Shown: positions 33,088 through 40,482, counted from the stretch's first letter. The stretch is 64,000 nt of DNA from Gluconacetobacter sacchari (GCF_014174255.1 NZ_JABEQJ010000002.1:62001-126000); one strand, 5' to 3'. Numbers and translations are program-made. The notes: generated by a model not told the origin, from the letters alone.

Positions 33088-33440
33088 GGTGCGTCTCCAG
33101 GAATCATCACGGCAGAATCGAGACGTTTGCGGACGGCTGCAATCACGGATTCTGTGTGTTCTGTGCTGTCCGCAGACCAGCGGTCACGAAGGGCGTCGTA
33201 GTGAACCGACGGCAGGTCATGGAAGTCGATGCCGGCCAGCATCGGCGCCTTGCGGTTGAAGAAAATGCGATAGTCTCGCCAATATCTGGTGTCATCCGGC
33301 TCGACGTGCCGCAGTTCGCGATCTCTGTCATCTGGATCGTCGTGCCATGATCTGACTGGCGGCGGCTCTGGGTGCTTGATAACCATGCCGCCGGCGGCGA
33401 TGAGGCGGCTGATCTTGGCTGTGTCGATTTTCGGCATCAT
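33084..33440 (-). CDS. Hypothetical protein, paralog of the downstream gene
   Basis: A 118-residue protein, acidic and rich in Asp, Arg and His. The segment AGIDFHDLPSVHYDAL is shared in pattern with 32707-33087, including the tail helix. It sits in a compact minus-strand run (35351 to 30724) of small unknown genes ahead of the primase-like gene. No domain is recognised. Confidence 0.55.
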   Translation of the reverse strand: MMPKIDTAKISRLIAAGGMVIKHPEPPPVRSWHDDPDDRDRELRHVEPDDTRYWRDYRIFFNRKAPMLAGIDFHDLPSVHYDALRDRWSADSTEHTESVIAAVRKRLDSAVMIPGDAP

Positions 33441-33467
33441 CGCGGTCCTGTGTATGTCGATTCGGAA

Positions 33468-33842
33468 TCACTCAGCGGCGATCGGCATGGTCTCGGCCTC
33501 AGACTGCCCGGCCATCATCGCGGCGTCGCGAGCGGCCTGGGCCTCAGCCTCGCGGCGACGGACCTGCTCCAGGAATTCCCGGCCGGTCAGGACCATCCTG
33601 GCCATGATGGCGCCTTTGCGGTTCTCCAGGTCGATCTCGTTGCGGCTGTCGGCGTCCAGTTCCAGACGGGCGCCGTTGGGCCAGACAAGGCTGCCGTCGC
33701 GATAGGTCAGGTGGGCACGGGTGGACAGGTCGATGATGATGCCGGCGGCGGCGTTGATGACGATCTCGACGGCGGTGCCGGGGGTGATGTCGCCAGCCGG
33801 ATCGTGGGCCTCGCCGGCGATGGTGAGTCTGGAAAATGACAT
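33468..33842 (-). CDS. Hypothetical protein
   Basis: A 124-residue protein. The ATG at 33842 is chosen because GGAG lies nine bases upstream; the frame is open further up, but the longer version is a basic low-complexity stretch. The first 75 residues look like a beta-rich domain (ITPGTAVEIVINAAAGIIID) and the last 45 form a charged helix with Arg/Glu/Ala repeats. No known family. Confidence 0.5.
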   Translation of the reverse strand: MSFSRLTIAGEAHDPAGDITPGTAVEIVINAAAGIIIDLSTRAHLTYRDGSLVWPNGARLELDADSRNEIDLENRKGAIMARMVLTGREFLEQVRRREAEAQAARDAAMMAGQSEAETMPIAAE

Positions 33843-33864
33843 GATGGAAACTCCGGAAATGCCA

Positions 33865-34224
33865 TCAGGGGGCGGCTGGACGGCCGATAATTCTGTTCGG
33901 CGACAGGGAGCGCATGAACGTGGCGATCCGGGTTTCGCTGCTGAGGTGGATCGGCGTTTCGTCGATCGTGATCTCGACGACCCCATCAGGACGGCGCCAG
34001 ACGACGATCAGGTGGTCACCGAGGCGCATCGTCAGCGCGTTCCCGTCTGGGCCTCGGCTGGTCTTGCTGTCCCAACCGGGCAGCTTCATGAACAGGGCGA
34101 GTTCCAGAACGGCATCGCGGGCCAGGATGTCGTGGATATCAAATGATTGAAATTCCAGGGTGAATCGGCCGTCCTGGTGGAACACGGGCTTGAACGCGGG
34201 TTGTGGGCGGGTGTAAGGGGTCAT
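33865..34224 (-). CDS. Hypothetical protein
   Basis: A 119-residue protein with an alternating pattern of beta strands (DHLIVVWRRPDGVVEITID) and a short C-terminal helix. The ATG at 34224 is taken as start; a GTG at 34281 would overlap the upstream regulator gene. It belongs to the small-gene run between the HTH gene at 34256 and the primase-like gene. Confidence 0.45.
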   Translation of the reverse strand: MTPYTRPQPAFKPVFHQDGRFTLEFQSFDIHDILARDAVLELALFMKLPGWDSKTSRGPDGNALTMRLGDHLIVVWRRPDGVVEITIDETPIHLSSETRIATFMRSLSPNRIIGRPAAP

Positions 34225-34255
34225 GGCGCCACCGTCTTGTTTTCGGATTCGGACA

Positions 34256-34462
34256 TCATGGCTGGGCTCCTGCTGAGGCACTGCTGCCGGTCTCGATCAG
34301 AAAATAATCGAACAGGGCTGGAGACATGCGGTGAATGCCGCCCTCCCAGCGTCTCCAGGACGTTTGGGTCTTGGAAACGACCTGGGCGGCCTCGGCCTGG
34401 GTCATGCCTGCCGCTCGCCGCGCATCGCGTATCTGCATAGGCGTCGGGGATATCGTTTGCAT
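34256..34462 (-). CDS. Small XRE-type helix-turn-helix regulator
   Basis: A 68-residue protein that is almost entirely a helix-turn-helix: DARRAAGMTQAEAAQVVSKT (about 12-31) then SWRRWEGGIHRMSPALFDYF. The domain resembles the N-terminus of the regulator at 27898-28794. It is a Cro/C1-type repressor candidate for this gene run. Its leader carries the 16-bp element at 34504-34519, which also precedes the gene at 34569-35351. The ATG at 34462 fits the HTH boundary; no strong ribosome-binding site is visible. Confidence 0.65.
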   Translation of the reverse strand: MQTISPTPMQIRDARRAAGMTQAEAAQVVSKTQTSWRRWEGGIHRMSPALFDYFLIETGSSASAGAQP

Positions 34463-34503
34463 TTTATGTTGCCTGTTTGAGATGAAATTGCTAAAAGGAA
34501 ATC

Positions 34504-34519
34504 GCTGAAGGGCACCCGC
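34504..34519 (-). promoter_or_regulatory. Leader element GCGGGTGCCCTTCAGC, copy 1
   Basis: A 16-bp sequence on the minus strand, 42 bases before the ATG of the HTH gene at 34462. It is identical to a copy at 35396-35411, which lies 45 bases before the next gene upstream (35351). The equal distance to both starts suggests a shared operator or mRNA leader element. Confidence 0.5.
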
Positions 34520-34537
34520 CATGCGGTTGCTAGTTCG

Positions 34538-34560
34538 AGGGCCGGGTAACTCCCGGCCCT
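34538..34560. terminator. Hairpin between two minus-strand genes
   Basis: AGGGCCGGG and CCCGGCCCT pair around a five-base loop, eight bases after the stop of the gene 34569-35351. There is no T-run; it may be a weak terminator or processing site. Confidence 0.45.
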
Positions 34561-34568
34561 GAACACCC

Positions 34569-35351
34569 TCAATCTCCGAATCTCTCCGAGAAATCCCAGG
34601 CGACCGCCTCGTCTGCGAGACGGATCGAGAACCAGCCATGATTGCCGGACCGAGGGGCCGACACTGTGGCGTGCTGCCCCTTGCTGTGGCGGAGGATTGG
34701 GTGTTTCGCGAGGACGCGCGATACTGATCCGCCGGGGCTGCGGACGATCAGGATTTCCTCAGCCTGCACGGCATGGGACGAGACGAGGAACGTGGCATCC
34801 AGGCCCGTCAAATGGTCGATCCGCAAATTCGGATATTTCCGTTCCAATGCCGCCCGCATGTCGGCCTGACGCTCGGGAACGATCAGGATATCGCCCTGGC
34901 GGCGGCTCTCGGCGAGCTGCTTTGCCGTGACACCCCACATCCAGCGCTGGGCGGCTGCGACCGTTTCGGCGGGAGAACCGGAGCATGCACGACGCACGGC
35001 ATGGGCGGAGACCGGGTGCCGGAAGGGCGTGCCGCTCTCGTTAAACCCGCACAAAACATAGGTTTTCCGGACGTTGGTGAACTCCTGACGCTTGTAGATC
35101 CTGAATGCCTGCCGGACCTGCACGACACCGACGGACTGGTCCTGATCCCAGCCATACAGGTCGAGGTTCAGCGCGTCGCCCCGGCGGTGCTTGTCGAACT
35201 CTGCGTATTCGTCCGGCAGGGCGGGCTTCAGGAACGACAGGACCTGGTAAGCGTCCGCTCCAATCAGTTCGTTGTAGTCGCCGCGTCGCCCTGTGACGGA
35301 CAGGGTGGAACGTGGAACATAACTCCGGGCGTGAGTCACCTTTGACGCCAT
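34569..35351 (-). CDS. Hypothetical protein
   Basis: A 260-residue soluble protein with mixed helices and strands. No motif is recognised; the segments LCGFNESGTPFRHP and LVSSHAVQAEEILIVRSPGG look like parts of an ordered domain. The ATG at 35351 has GGAG nine bases upstream; a further ATG at 35366 lacks one. A TATAAT on the minus strand (plus-strand 35442-35447) and the shared leader element at 35396-35411 mark the likely start of the transcript that runs down to the primase-like gene. Confidence 0.55.
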   Translation of the reverse strand: MASKVTHARSYVPRSTLSVTGRRGDYNELIGADAYQVLSFLKPALPDEYAEFDKHRRGDALNLDLYGWDQDQSVGVVQVRQAFRIYKRQEFTNVRKTYVLCGFNESGTPFRHPVSAHAVRRACSGSPAETVAAAQRWMWGVTAKQLAESRRQGDILIVPERQADMRAALERKYPNLRIDHLTGLDATFLVSSHAVQAEEILIVRSPGGSVSRVLAKHPILRHSKGQHATVSAPRSGNHGWFSIRLADEAVAWDFSERFGD

Positions 35352-35395
35352 GACGGCCATCTCCATCAGAAATCTGTTGTCTGACGATGGGCCTT

Positions 35396-35411
35396 GCTGA
35401 AGGGCACCCGC
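35396..35411 (-). promoter_or_regulatory. Leader element GCGGGTGCCCTTCAGC, copy 2
   Basis: Identical to 34504-34519. It lies 45 bases before the ATG at 35351 and just downstream (minus strand) of a candidate -10 box at 35442-35447, so it would be in the transcript leader. Confidence 0.5.
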
Positions 35412-35576
35412 TCGTCATCAGCGCATGGGTCACGCTGACAGATTATACATAGTACGTTTCGACCTATTGTTCAAGAAATAATCGCAGAAAATAGATGAAG
35501 GATCGTACATGTGTGCGAGTTGTATTGAATTCGTGACGACATTTCGATGGTGTCTATTTCGGATTCGAGGAATAGA

Positions 35577-35592
35577 TGACAACATGTTGTCA
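35577..35592. promoter_or_regulatory. 16-bp perfect palindrome TGACAACATGTTGTCA
   Basis: A perfect palindrome with a second half-site (ATGTTGTTGG) at 35606. It is likely an operator for a dimeric regulator of the minus-strand transcript that starts near 35440. Confidence 0.45.
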
Positions 35593-35785
35593 GAGAACTG
35601 CAATATGTTGTTGGGGCAGCACCTGGTCTGGGTGGCTGAGTGGATTCCGAGATGGCGGGGAGTGGGGTGTGGCCATAGGGGGCTAAGGAAAAGGGACGTG
35701 GCTGGCGGGATGTTTCGTCGAGGGGGCATCGACGGATGGCGGGAGGATAGGGGCTGCCTGGGGGAAGGGGCCTTTACCAGATGGG

Positions 35786-36374
35786 CTGAAGGGGGCGCTG
35801 AAGGCGGCGAGGGGATGCCCGGCTGCCGCCGGGGTGGCGGTGATGGGGCATGCGCTGGGCTGGCTGGCTGAACAGATCAGCGACCTGCTGCTGAATGCCG
35901 GCTAGACGATCTGATCAGCCACTGGACGCTGATAAATGCATCAGGCCGCCCGGCGGAGCCGGGAATACCAGAGCCTCCCTTCGAGGCCCCCTTCAGCCAT
36001 CTCGTAAACGTTCTATCCTGCCCCGAGACCTACATCAGAGACCTACAGACCTACCGGGACCTACAGCCTAAACGCCATGTAGGTCCCTCGAAAAAGCGCG
36101 GAAGACTGCCACTTTTCGGCTACGAGACCTACAGACCTACATGATTCTTAAAAATACATATTTTACGCGGGGCATCCTCCCGCCTCCAGCCGCCCGCCGC
36201 GCCTCGTGTCGCCATACGTCAACGCGATGCGTATAACAGCGTGTTTTCTGCCGGTTATGTAGGTCTGTAGGTCCCGTGGCATGTTGTCTAATAATATCAA
36301 TGCGTTGCGTGGGACCTACATGCGTTTATGATGTAGGTCTCGTGTGGGTCCCCACGCTGATCCCTGTAGGTCTC
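35786..36374. repeat. Duplicated module, copy 2 (with GACCTACA array)
   Basis: Direct repeat of 12777-13349. GACCTACA octamers are forward at 36027, 36040, 36058, 36126, 36134 and 36313, and reverse at 36078, 36258, 36266, 36332 and 36365. One copy (36048) has decayed to GACCTACC. The A+T-rich stretch lies at 36142-36165. It ends 57 bp from the end of the helicase gene. Confidence 0.8.
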
Positions 36375-36431
36375 GACAAAAATGGGCGGCCAGTTGCCTG
36401 ACCGCCCCCGATCGTCCCCGCTTCAGGCGAC

Positions 36432-39107
36432 TTATTCCTGATCGTCGTCGTCAGCGTCGTCAGCGTCGCCTGCTCGCATGATGGCAGGGGTGATGACGTA
36501 AACCCTGACCTTGCCGACCCCAGGGATCATTTTTTTCATGGTGAGATTCCTGCCAGCGCCGGTCTGGAGGGCTCCAGCGTCGCGAACCGCCTTGGCCGCG
36601 CGGGTGGAGTCGATCCCCTTGCAGACGGCGTTCTTCCATTGCTCCGCTTGGACATAATATGAATACGCTTCGGTTCCGTCGCTGTCCCTGGTCAGTTCAC
36701 GGAATCCGACAGCATCCCGGACGTTAGACAGATAGCAATCAGCGCCCTCCTTGCCAGTCGTGCCGATGGCTGTCCGGGCGGCGTCCACGTCCTCGAATCG
36801 CGAGAACCTGTGCTGCTCGATGAACCGACGAACCTGCTGGACGGCCAGGATATCCTCACGCGCGCCCAGGCCGCCCCGGTCAGCGAGCCACGATTGGAAA
36901 CACGCCCCAACGCCACGGAATGCCTCCCCCTTGGCCCAAGGCAGCGTGCCATATTCCAGAGCGAGTTCTCCGACCGTCGCCATCACGGCGAACCGCTTTG
37001 CGACGCGATGGATCATTTTATCTGCACCGGCGGGGACGTAATCATCAATGAATAACTCAATGGATTCGGCGAACCATTGCCTGATGCTCTCGCGACCGGT
37101 CTGCGTAAGGTCCTCGATCAATCGGGCGACGAAATGGCGGCCGGCCGTCCCGTGGTAGCATTCGCAATCATCTTTCATGCGATCGACGAACGCCTTCGAC
37201 GTGTGGGCATCGTGAATAGTGTCGAGCAATCCGTAGCCCGATCCATCCGGCTCGGCCTTTATGGATGTCATGCGAGCTTCTATGCCGCCCGTATATGTGC
37301 CGCCTGATGTTTCGATGACGGTCTTGAGGTGGTATTCGCCAGTCGAGCAGAACATGATGTCGAATTCTTTTGTTTCACGCAGAGCAATGTTCGGCCCGGA
37401 TCGCAATCCGCCCTTCCTGTTCGCCCACATATAGATGATTCGGCCAATCTCTTTATTGATGCCCTTGTCGTCGTTTTTTAGTTCTTCAAGGAACAAGCCG
37501 ATGCACGATGCGAGTTCGGCCGCGTTCTCGAAGCCCGTTTTCGTTCCATCGAGTTCAGTCATCAGCTTGCGCGGATCACCCCAGACACTCGTCAGGACAT
37601 GAGAGTATGTTGATTTACCCAGACCGTTTCCGCCCCAAATGTGGACACCTCCGGCTTCGATCACGCTTCCCAGGACCTTCAGGAGCGGGCTTGTCAGCGC
37701 AAGGCAGATACCCAGGACAAGACGGCTGTTTCCGGCCGCTCGCGCTGCGACATATTCCTGCCACTCGTCGAGGGTGCCCGACGGCGTGTATTTCAGGCGC
37801 TCCTTCGCGGCATTGACATTCGGTGCGGCAAAGCGGATTTCCGAGTGCCCTGATCCGACGACGTCACCGCCGGGCATCACGAATAGAGGCCGCTCCCAGC
37901 CTGAGCCCTGATCCCACCCAACAGTATTGACCGTTCGGATAAATTTCCTGGCCTCGACGGTGCCCAGGAAATCAAGCAGTAGCCTGGCCATGCTTTCGGG
38001 AAAAAGCATCTTGTTCTCACGGAGTTCCTTCGTCAGGCTTGAACCTCGCGCCGAAATCTGGCCGCGCAGAGCGACAAACTCGACGGTCTGACCACGATTC
38101 TGCCAGCGCAGAATCACGCCGGCCGCACCGTTTTCAGCAAGGTCAGACTCAGCGACGACACGGAATGGCGTCTTGGTGACCTGATGGGTGACATCATCGT
38201 CGCCCTTAAAGACCAAGCCGGTCTTCGACATTTTGTAGCCATGGGGCATGATGACGAACGGGCGAAACGCCTGCTCGGTTGGCACCGGGTTCCGGGCGAG
38301 TGAAGCGATGTCGATGCCGAACTGTTCAGGATCGGAGACTGCCGGATTCCAGCCATCAGGCAGGTTATCCGGCAAGTCGATGCCGAGCGTCTGGCCCCGT
38401 GACTCTCCCGTGCTGTATCGGACTTTTTTGATGGCGTCGGCCGCTTCGATAGCGGCATTGGTGCCAGCCTCGCCAGCGTCGGGCCAAATGGTTACCGCCC
38501 TGGCGGACAGGGGGTCGAGGCACGTTTCGTTAGCCCCCGAGACGACGACGTGATCGGGAAGCATCTCCTGGGCGACGTCTGCACCATATTCATCAAACAT
38601 ATAGAGAACCGGCGCATCGGGTCGGGCGAGCAACCTGTCGAGGCCGTAGAGTGGCACTTTCCCGCCGTGGACCGCCTTTCCGATCGCATCTTTGGCATCA
38701 GCAGAATCAACAAGATGCCAGCGCTCGATGCCGTGTCGCGTCCCGTGAACGATGACCTGCCGCTGGAACCCGCCGTCCTCCGGCACCCGCAGGATGCCGA
38801 ACAGCGGACGCGAATTGGCATCGTTGTAAACATGGATCGACGCCGGGCCAGGCGACATAAAGCCGAAGTCGGCGAGAGTGGGGCTCGTTGCCGGCATCGT
38901 GGGGTTTAGCTTCGACGGGTCGGGCGTCTTCTCCTTGGGCGCTCCCTGGGACCGCTTCGCGTTGGCGTTTTTTTTCCGTGAGGCGTTAACCGCGCGATCG
39001 TCCAGGTCTTCGTCTGCATGATGGGCCGGCGCAGGCGGAGGCGCCATTGGACGCGAAGGAGTCGCGATCGTGCGGGGCGGCAATTGAACGACATTGGTGG
39101 TAGCCAT
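36432..39107 (-). CDS. Replicative helicase/primase-like protein (Toprim and DUF927-type)
   Basis: An 891-residue protein. After a disordered, charged N-terminus (about 1-75), residues of about 80-270 look like a Toprim-type primase part (VLYMFDEYGADVAQEML). From about 305 a DUF927-type region follows, with the P-loop WGGNGLGKSTYSHV at about 488-501 and the acidic strand IGLFLEELKNDDKG near 545. Such proteins unwind and prime plasmid or element DNA. The end is an Asp-rich tail. The ATG at 39107 has GGAGAAAACG upstream; the frame continues to 39206 without support. It lies between an iteron-like module (downstream) and a set of inverted repeats (upstream). Confidence 0.75.
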   Translation of the reverse strand: MATTNVVQLPPRTIATPSRPMAPPPAPAHHADEDLDDRAVNASRKKNANAKRSQGAPKEKTPDPSKLNPTMPATSPTLADFGFMSPGPASIHVYNDANSRPLFGILRVPEDGGFQRQVIVHGTRHGIERWHLVDSADAKDAIGKAVHGGKVPLYGLDRLLARPDAPVLYMFDEYGADVAQEMLPDHVVVSGANETCLDPLSARAVTIWPDAGEAGTNAAIEAADAIKKVRYSTGESRGQTLGIDLPDNLPDGWNPAVSDPEQFGIDIASLARNPVPTEQAFRPFVIMPHGYKMSKTGLVFKGDDDVTHQVTKTPFRVVAESDLAENGAAGVILRWQNRGQTVEFVALRGQISARGSSLTKELRENKMLFPESMARLLLDFLGTVEARKFIRTVNTVGWDQGSGWERPLFVMPGGDVVGSGHSEIRFAAPNVNAAKERLKYTPSGTLDEWQEYVAARAAGNSRLVLGICLALTSPLLKVLGSVIEAGGVHIWGGNGLGKSTYSHVLTSVWGDPRKLMTELDGTKTGFENAAELASCIGLFLEELKNDDKGINKEIGRIIYMWANRKGGLRSGPNIALRETKEFDIMFCSTGEYHLKTVIETSGGTYTGGIEARMTSIKAEPDGSGYGLLDTIHDAHTSKAFVDRMKDDCECYHGTAGRHFVARLIEDLTQTGRESIRQWFAESIELFIDDYVPAGADKMIHRVAKRFAVMATVGELALEYGTLPWAKGEAFRGVGACFQSWLADRGGLGAREDILAVQQVRRFIEQHRFSRFEDVDAARTAIGTTGKEGADCYLSNVRDAVGFRELTRDSDGTEAYSYYVQAEQWKNAVCKGIDSTRAAKAVRDAGALQTGAGRNLTMKKMIPGVGKVRVYVITPAIMRAGDADDADDDDQE

Positions 39108-39134
39108 CTTCGTTTTCTCCAACAAAATGAATGA

Positions 39135-39276
39135 GAAAACGCTTGACCCTGCGAGTCCGATACCCATATCTGGGGACGAGTCCCCTGATATCTTTGCTTG
39201 CGGCAAGTGTTGGTGGGTGTGGTTGTGGGTATCGGATCGCTGGCTTACCCCTTCGCCGGGGTGGGTCAGCGTTTTC
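39135..39276. promoter_or_regulatory. Nested inverted repeats upstream of the helicase gene
   Basis: GAAAACGCTTGACCC (39135-39149) is matched in reverse by GGGTCAGCGTTTTC (39263-39276). Inside these, TCCGATACCCA (39156-39166) is matched by TGGGTATCGGA (39226-39236). A small GGGGACGAGTCCCC hairpin lies at 39171-39184. The set is 28-169 bp upstream of the helicase start and is probably its operator/promoter region or an origin component. Confidence 0.5.
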
Positions 39277-39290
39277 GTTTTTGGGCGAGG

Positions 39291-39620
39291 TTATGCGGCC
39301 GGTCCGGACCTGACCTGGATCACTAGATGATGTCCTGGATGTCCTGTTCCCAGCGCGAGTGCCATACGGCGAGTTACGGTGAGCCCATTCTTGTGTGCAT
39401 ATTCCAGCGCAAGTGCCGTCGCCTGGCTTTGCGCTTTGTCGATCTGTTCACGCTGATCGTCAGTCAATGCTGCACAGAGAATCGATACCGATTTGGGTGC
39501 CTTGAATTGCAGATCGCGGGGACTCGCAAGGTCGGGGTTCAGGCGCTCGACCGGGCACGGGGGCTCGCGCCGGCTGCCGCGAAAAGGGTTAGCGGTGCGG
39601 GTGGCAGTGGCAGCGTTCAT
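39291..39620 (-). pseudogene. Fragment of a MobF relaxase
   Basis: A 109-codon frame whose middle part (DLQFKAPKSVSILCAALTDD, then QREQIDKAQSQATALALEYAHKNGL) is clearly related to residues of about 132-180 of the relaxase at 15876-19061. Nothing else of that 1,061-residue protein remains: the catalytic Tyr, the His triad and the helicase are absent, and both ends read into unrelated sequence. It is best seen as a remnant left by recombination between related transfer regions near the attachment site. Confidence 0.75.
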
Positions 39621-39661
39621 CGGACTGCGACTCCTTATATATAGAGAGAGGTGTGCGGGCT

Positions 39662-39970
39662 TCAGGCCGCGATCTCGGTCTTGCGGGGCCGGCGGGGGCG
39701 GCGGGTCTGGCCGCGCGCGGTCACGAGAACGTCTGCTGGATCGACGGTCTGCGCCGCAATCCAGTCATGGATGTCAGCGACTCGATACCGGACAGCCCGC
39801 CCGAGTCGGATGAATCGCGGTCCGGCTGGCAGTCCGTGGCGGTTGTTGTCCGGACGGAGGTCACGGAGCCGGATCAGGGTCCGGACCGGAATGTTGAAGA
39901 TTTCGGAGACCTGAATGTCGTCCAGCAGGCGACAGTCGGAGGTGGTATCCGCTGCGATTTCCGTGGTCAT
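39662..39970 (-). CDS. AlpA/excisionase-type helix-turn-helix protein
   Basis: A 102-residue basic protein. Residues of about 14-72 (LLDDIQVSEIFNIPVRTLIR, then GPRFIRLGRAVRYRVADIHDWI) have the MerR-like winged helix arrangement of AlpA and Xis proteins, in which the final D-I-x-x-W-I is typical. The C-terminal 25 residues are Arg/Pro-rich. It is the last gene before the attachment site, 466 bp away, which suits a recombination directionality factor. A transcriptional activator of the integrase is the alternative. A CGATCTAGATCG palindrome (40006-40017) lies in its upstream region. Confidence 0.7.
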   Translation of the reverse strand: MTTEIAADTTSDCRLLDDIQVSEIFNIPVRTLIRLRDLRPDNNRHGLPAGPRFIRLGRAVRYRVADIHDWIAAQTVDPADVLVTARGQTRRPRRPRKTEIAA

Positions 39971-40435
39971 TTCTGGCGTCCTTAATGCTTTTTAGGCATC
40001 CAGCGCGATCTAGATCGGCGCCGTTGCAATACACATAGTGCATTGGACGTCATTTTGTATCTCATGACCTGAAATGCCTTCGCCTATGCTTGGGAGGGTG
40101 TTGAAGTCATGGAGTCGCGAAGGCAAATCACGAAGGCCGTGGCGGAAGTCATGGAGTGCCCGGACAAAGATGTCGATATGTCCTCGGGACAGACATCACA
40201 TATTCGTGAGGTGCTATTTCAGGGTGGAGTGAGCATAAGCTGGAACGGACGGAGAGGGCTCGGCGGCCTACCTGGACACGGCCCTGTCAGTCCAGTATCA
40301 GGCGCCCATCGTGAGCCATTTTTGAGCCACGGTGGGGGTGATTTAGGGTGACAACGGGTGACGCGGGGTGACAAAATAATCTTGCAAGATCAACGCGATA
40401 ACCACGGAGCCCGCAGTCTTCCATGACTACATTTT
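39971..40435. other. Non-coding end of the element
   Basis: No supportable gene. It contains a CGATCTAGATCG palindrome (40006-40017), an imperfect inverted repeat CAATaCAC..GTGcATTG (40025-40045), a 13-bp direct repeat GAAGTCATGGAGT (40104 and 40146) and three GGGTGAC repeats at exactly 10-bp spacing next to the attachment core. An open frame at 40109-40351 looks non-coding. Confidence 0.5.
40346..40372. promoter_or_regulatory. Three GGGTGAC repeats at 10-bp spacing (recombinase arm sites?)
   Basis: GGGTGAC occurs at 40346, 40356 and 40366, one helical turn apart, 64 bp from the att core. A fourth, weaker copy (GGGGTGAT) lies at 40335. In-phase repeats beside an att core are typical of integrase-arm or excisionase binding sites. 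Confidence 0.5.
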
Positions 40436-40482
40436 GCCCTTTCACGGCGGTAACACGGGTTCGAATCCCGTACGGGACGCCA
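40436..40482 (+). other. Attachment site: 3' fragment of tRNA-Glu(UUC)
   Basis: The sequence holds the 3' side of the anticodon arm (GCCCTTTCACGGCGG, anticodon TTC), the variable region, a complete T-arm (ACGGG-TTCGAAT-CCCGT), the 3' acceptor strand ACGGGAC, G73 and an encoded CCA. The bases upstream of 40436 do not match the 5' half of a tRNA. It is therefore the duplicated att core left by integration at the 3' end of an intact tRNA-Glu outside the window. Confidence 0.85.

Larger units (their letters stand above)
35352..36431. other. Intergenic region with palindrome and duplicated iteron-like module
   Basis: About 1.08 kb without a supportable gene, between the gene start at 35351 and the helicase stop at 36432. 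It contains the leader element at 35396, a TATAAT, a perfect 16-bp palindrome at 35577-35592 and the second copy of the duplicated module (35786-36374). The region at 35600-35790 is G-rich on the plus strand with no clear feature. Confidence 0.6.
1..40482. mobile_element. Integrative conjugative element (right part), inserted in tRNA-Glu
   Basis: This stretch encodes a relaxase, a coupling protein, a ParA-like ATPase, replication proteins, an excisionase-like protein and cargo. It ends at a 3' fragment of tRNA-Glu (40436-40482), beyond which the chromosomal exopolysaccharide locus begins. Elements that insert at a tRNA 3' end leave the intact tRNA at one junction and a 3' copy at the other. 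The copy here lacks its 5' half, so the element extends leftwards past position 1, where the intact tRNA and an integrase are expected. No integrase gene and no set of VirB or Dot mating-pore genes is visible in the window. Whether the element transfers by itself or only replicates and is mobilised cannot be judged from this part. Confidence 0.75.

Noticed and set aside
34222-34260. 12-codon leader peptide (MMSESENKTVAP) ending at the start of the gene 33865-34224
   Set aside because: It has AGGAG upstream and an ATGA overlap, but it is too short to separate from chance; noted only as a possible coupling device.
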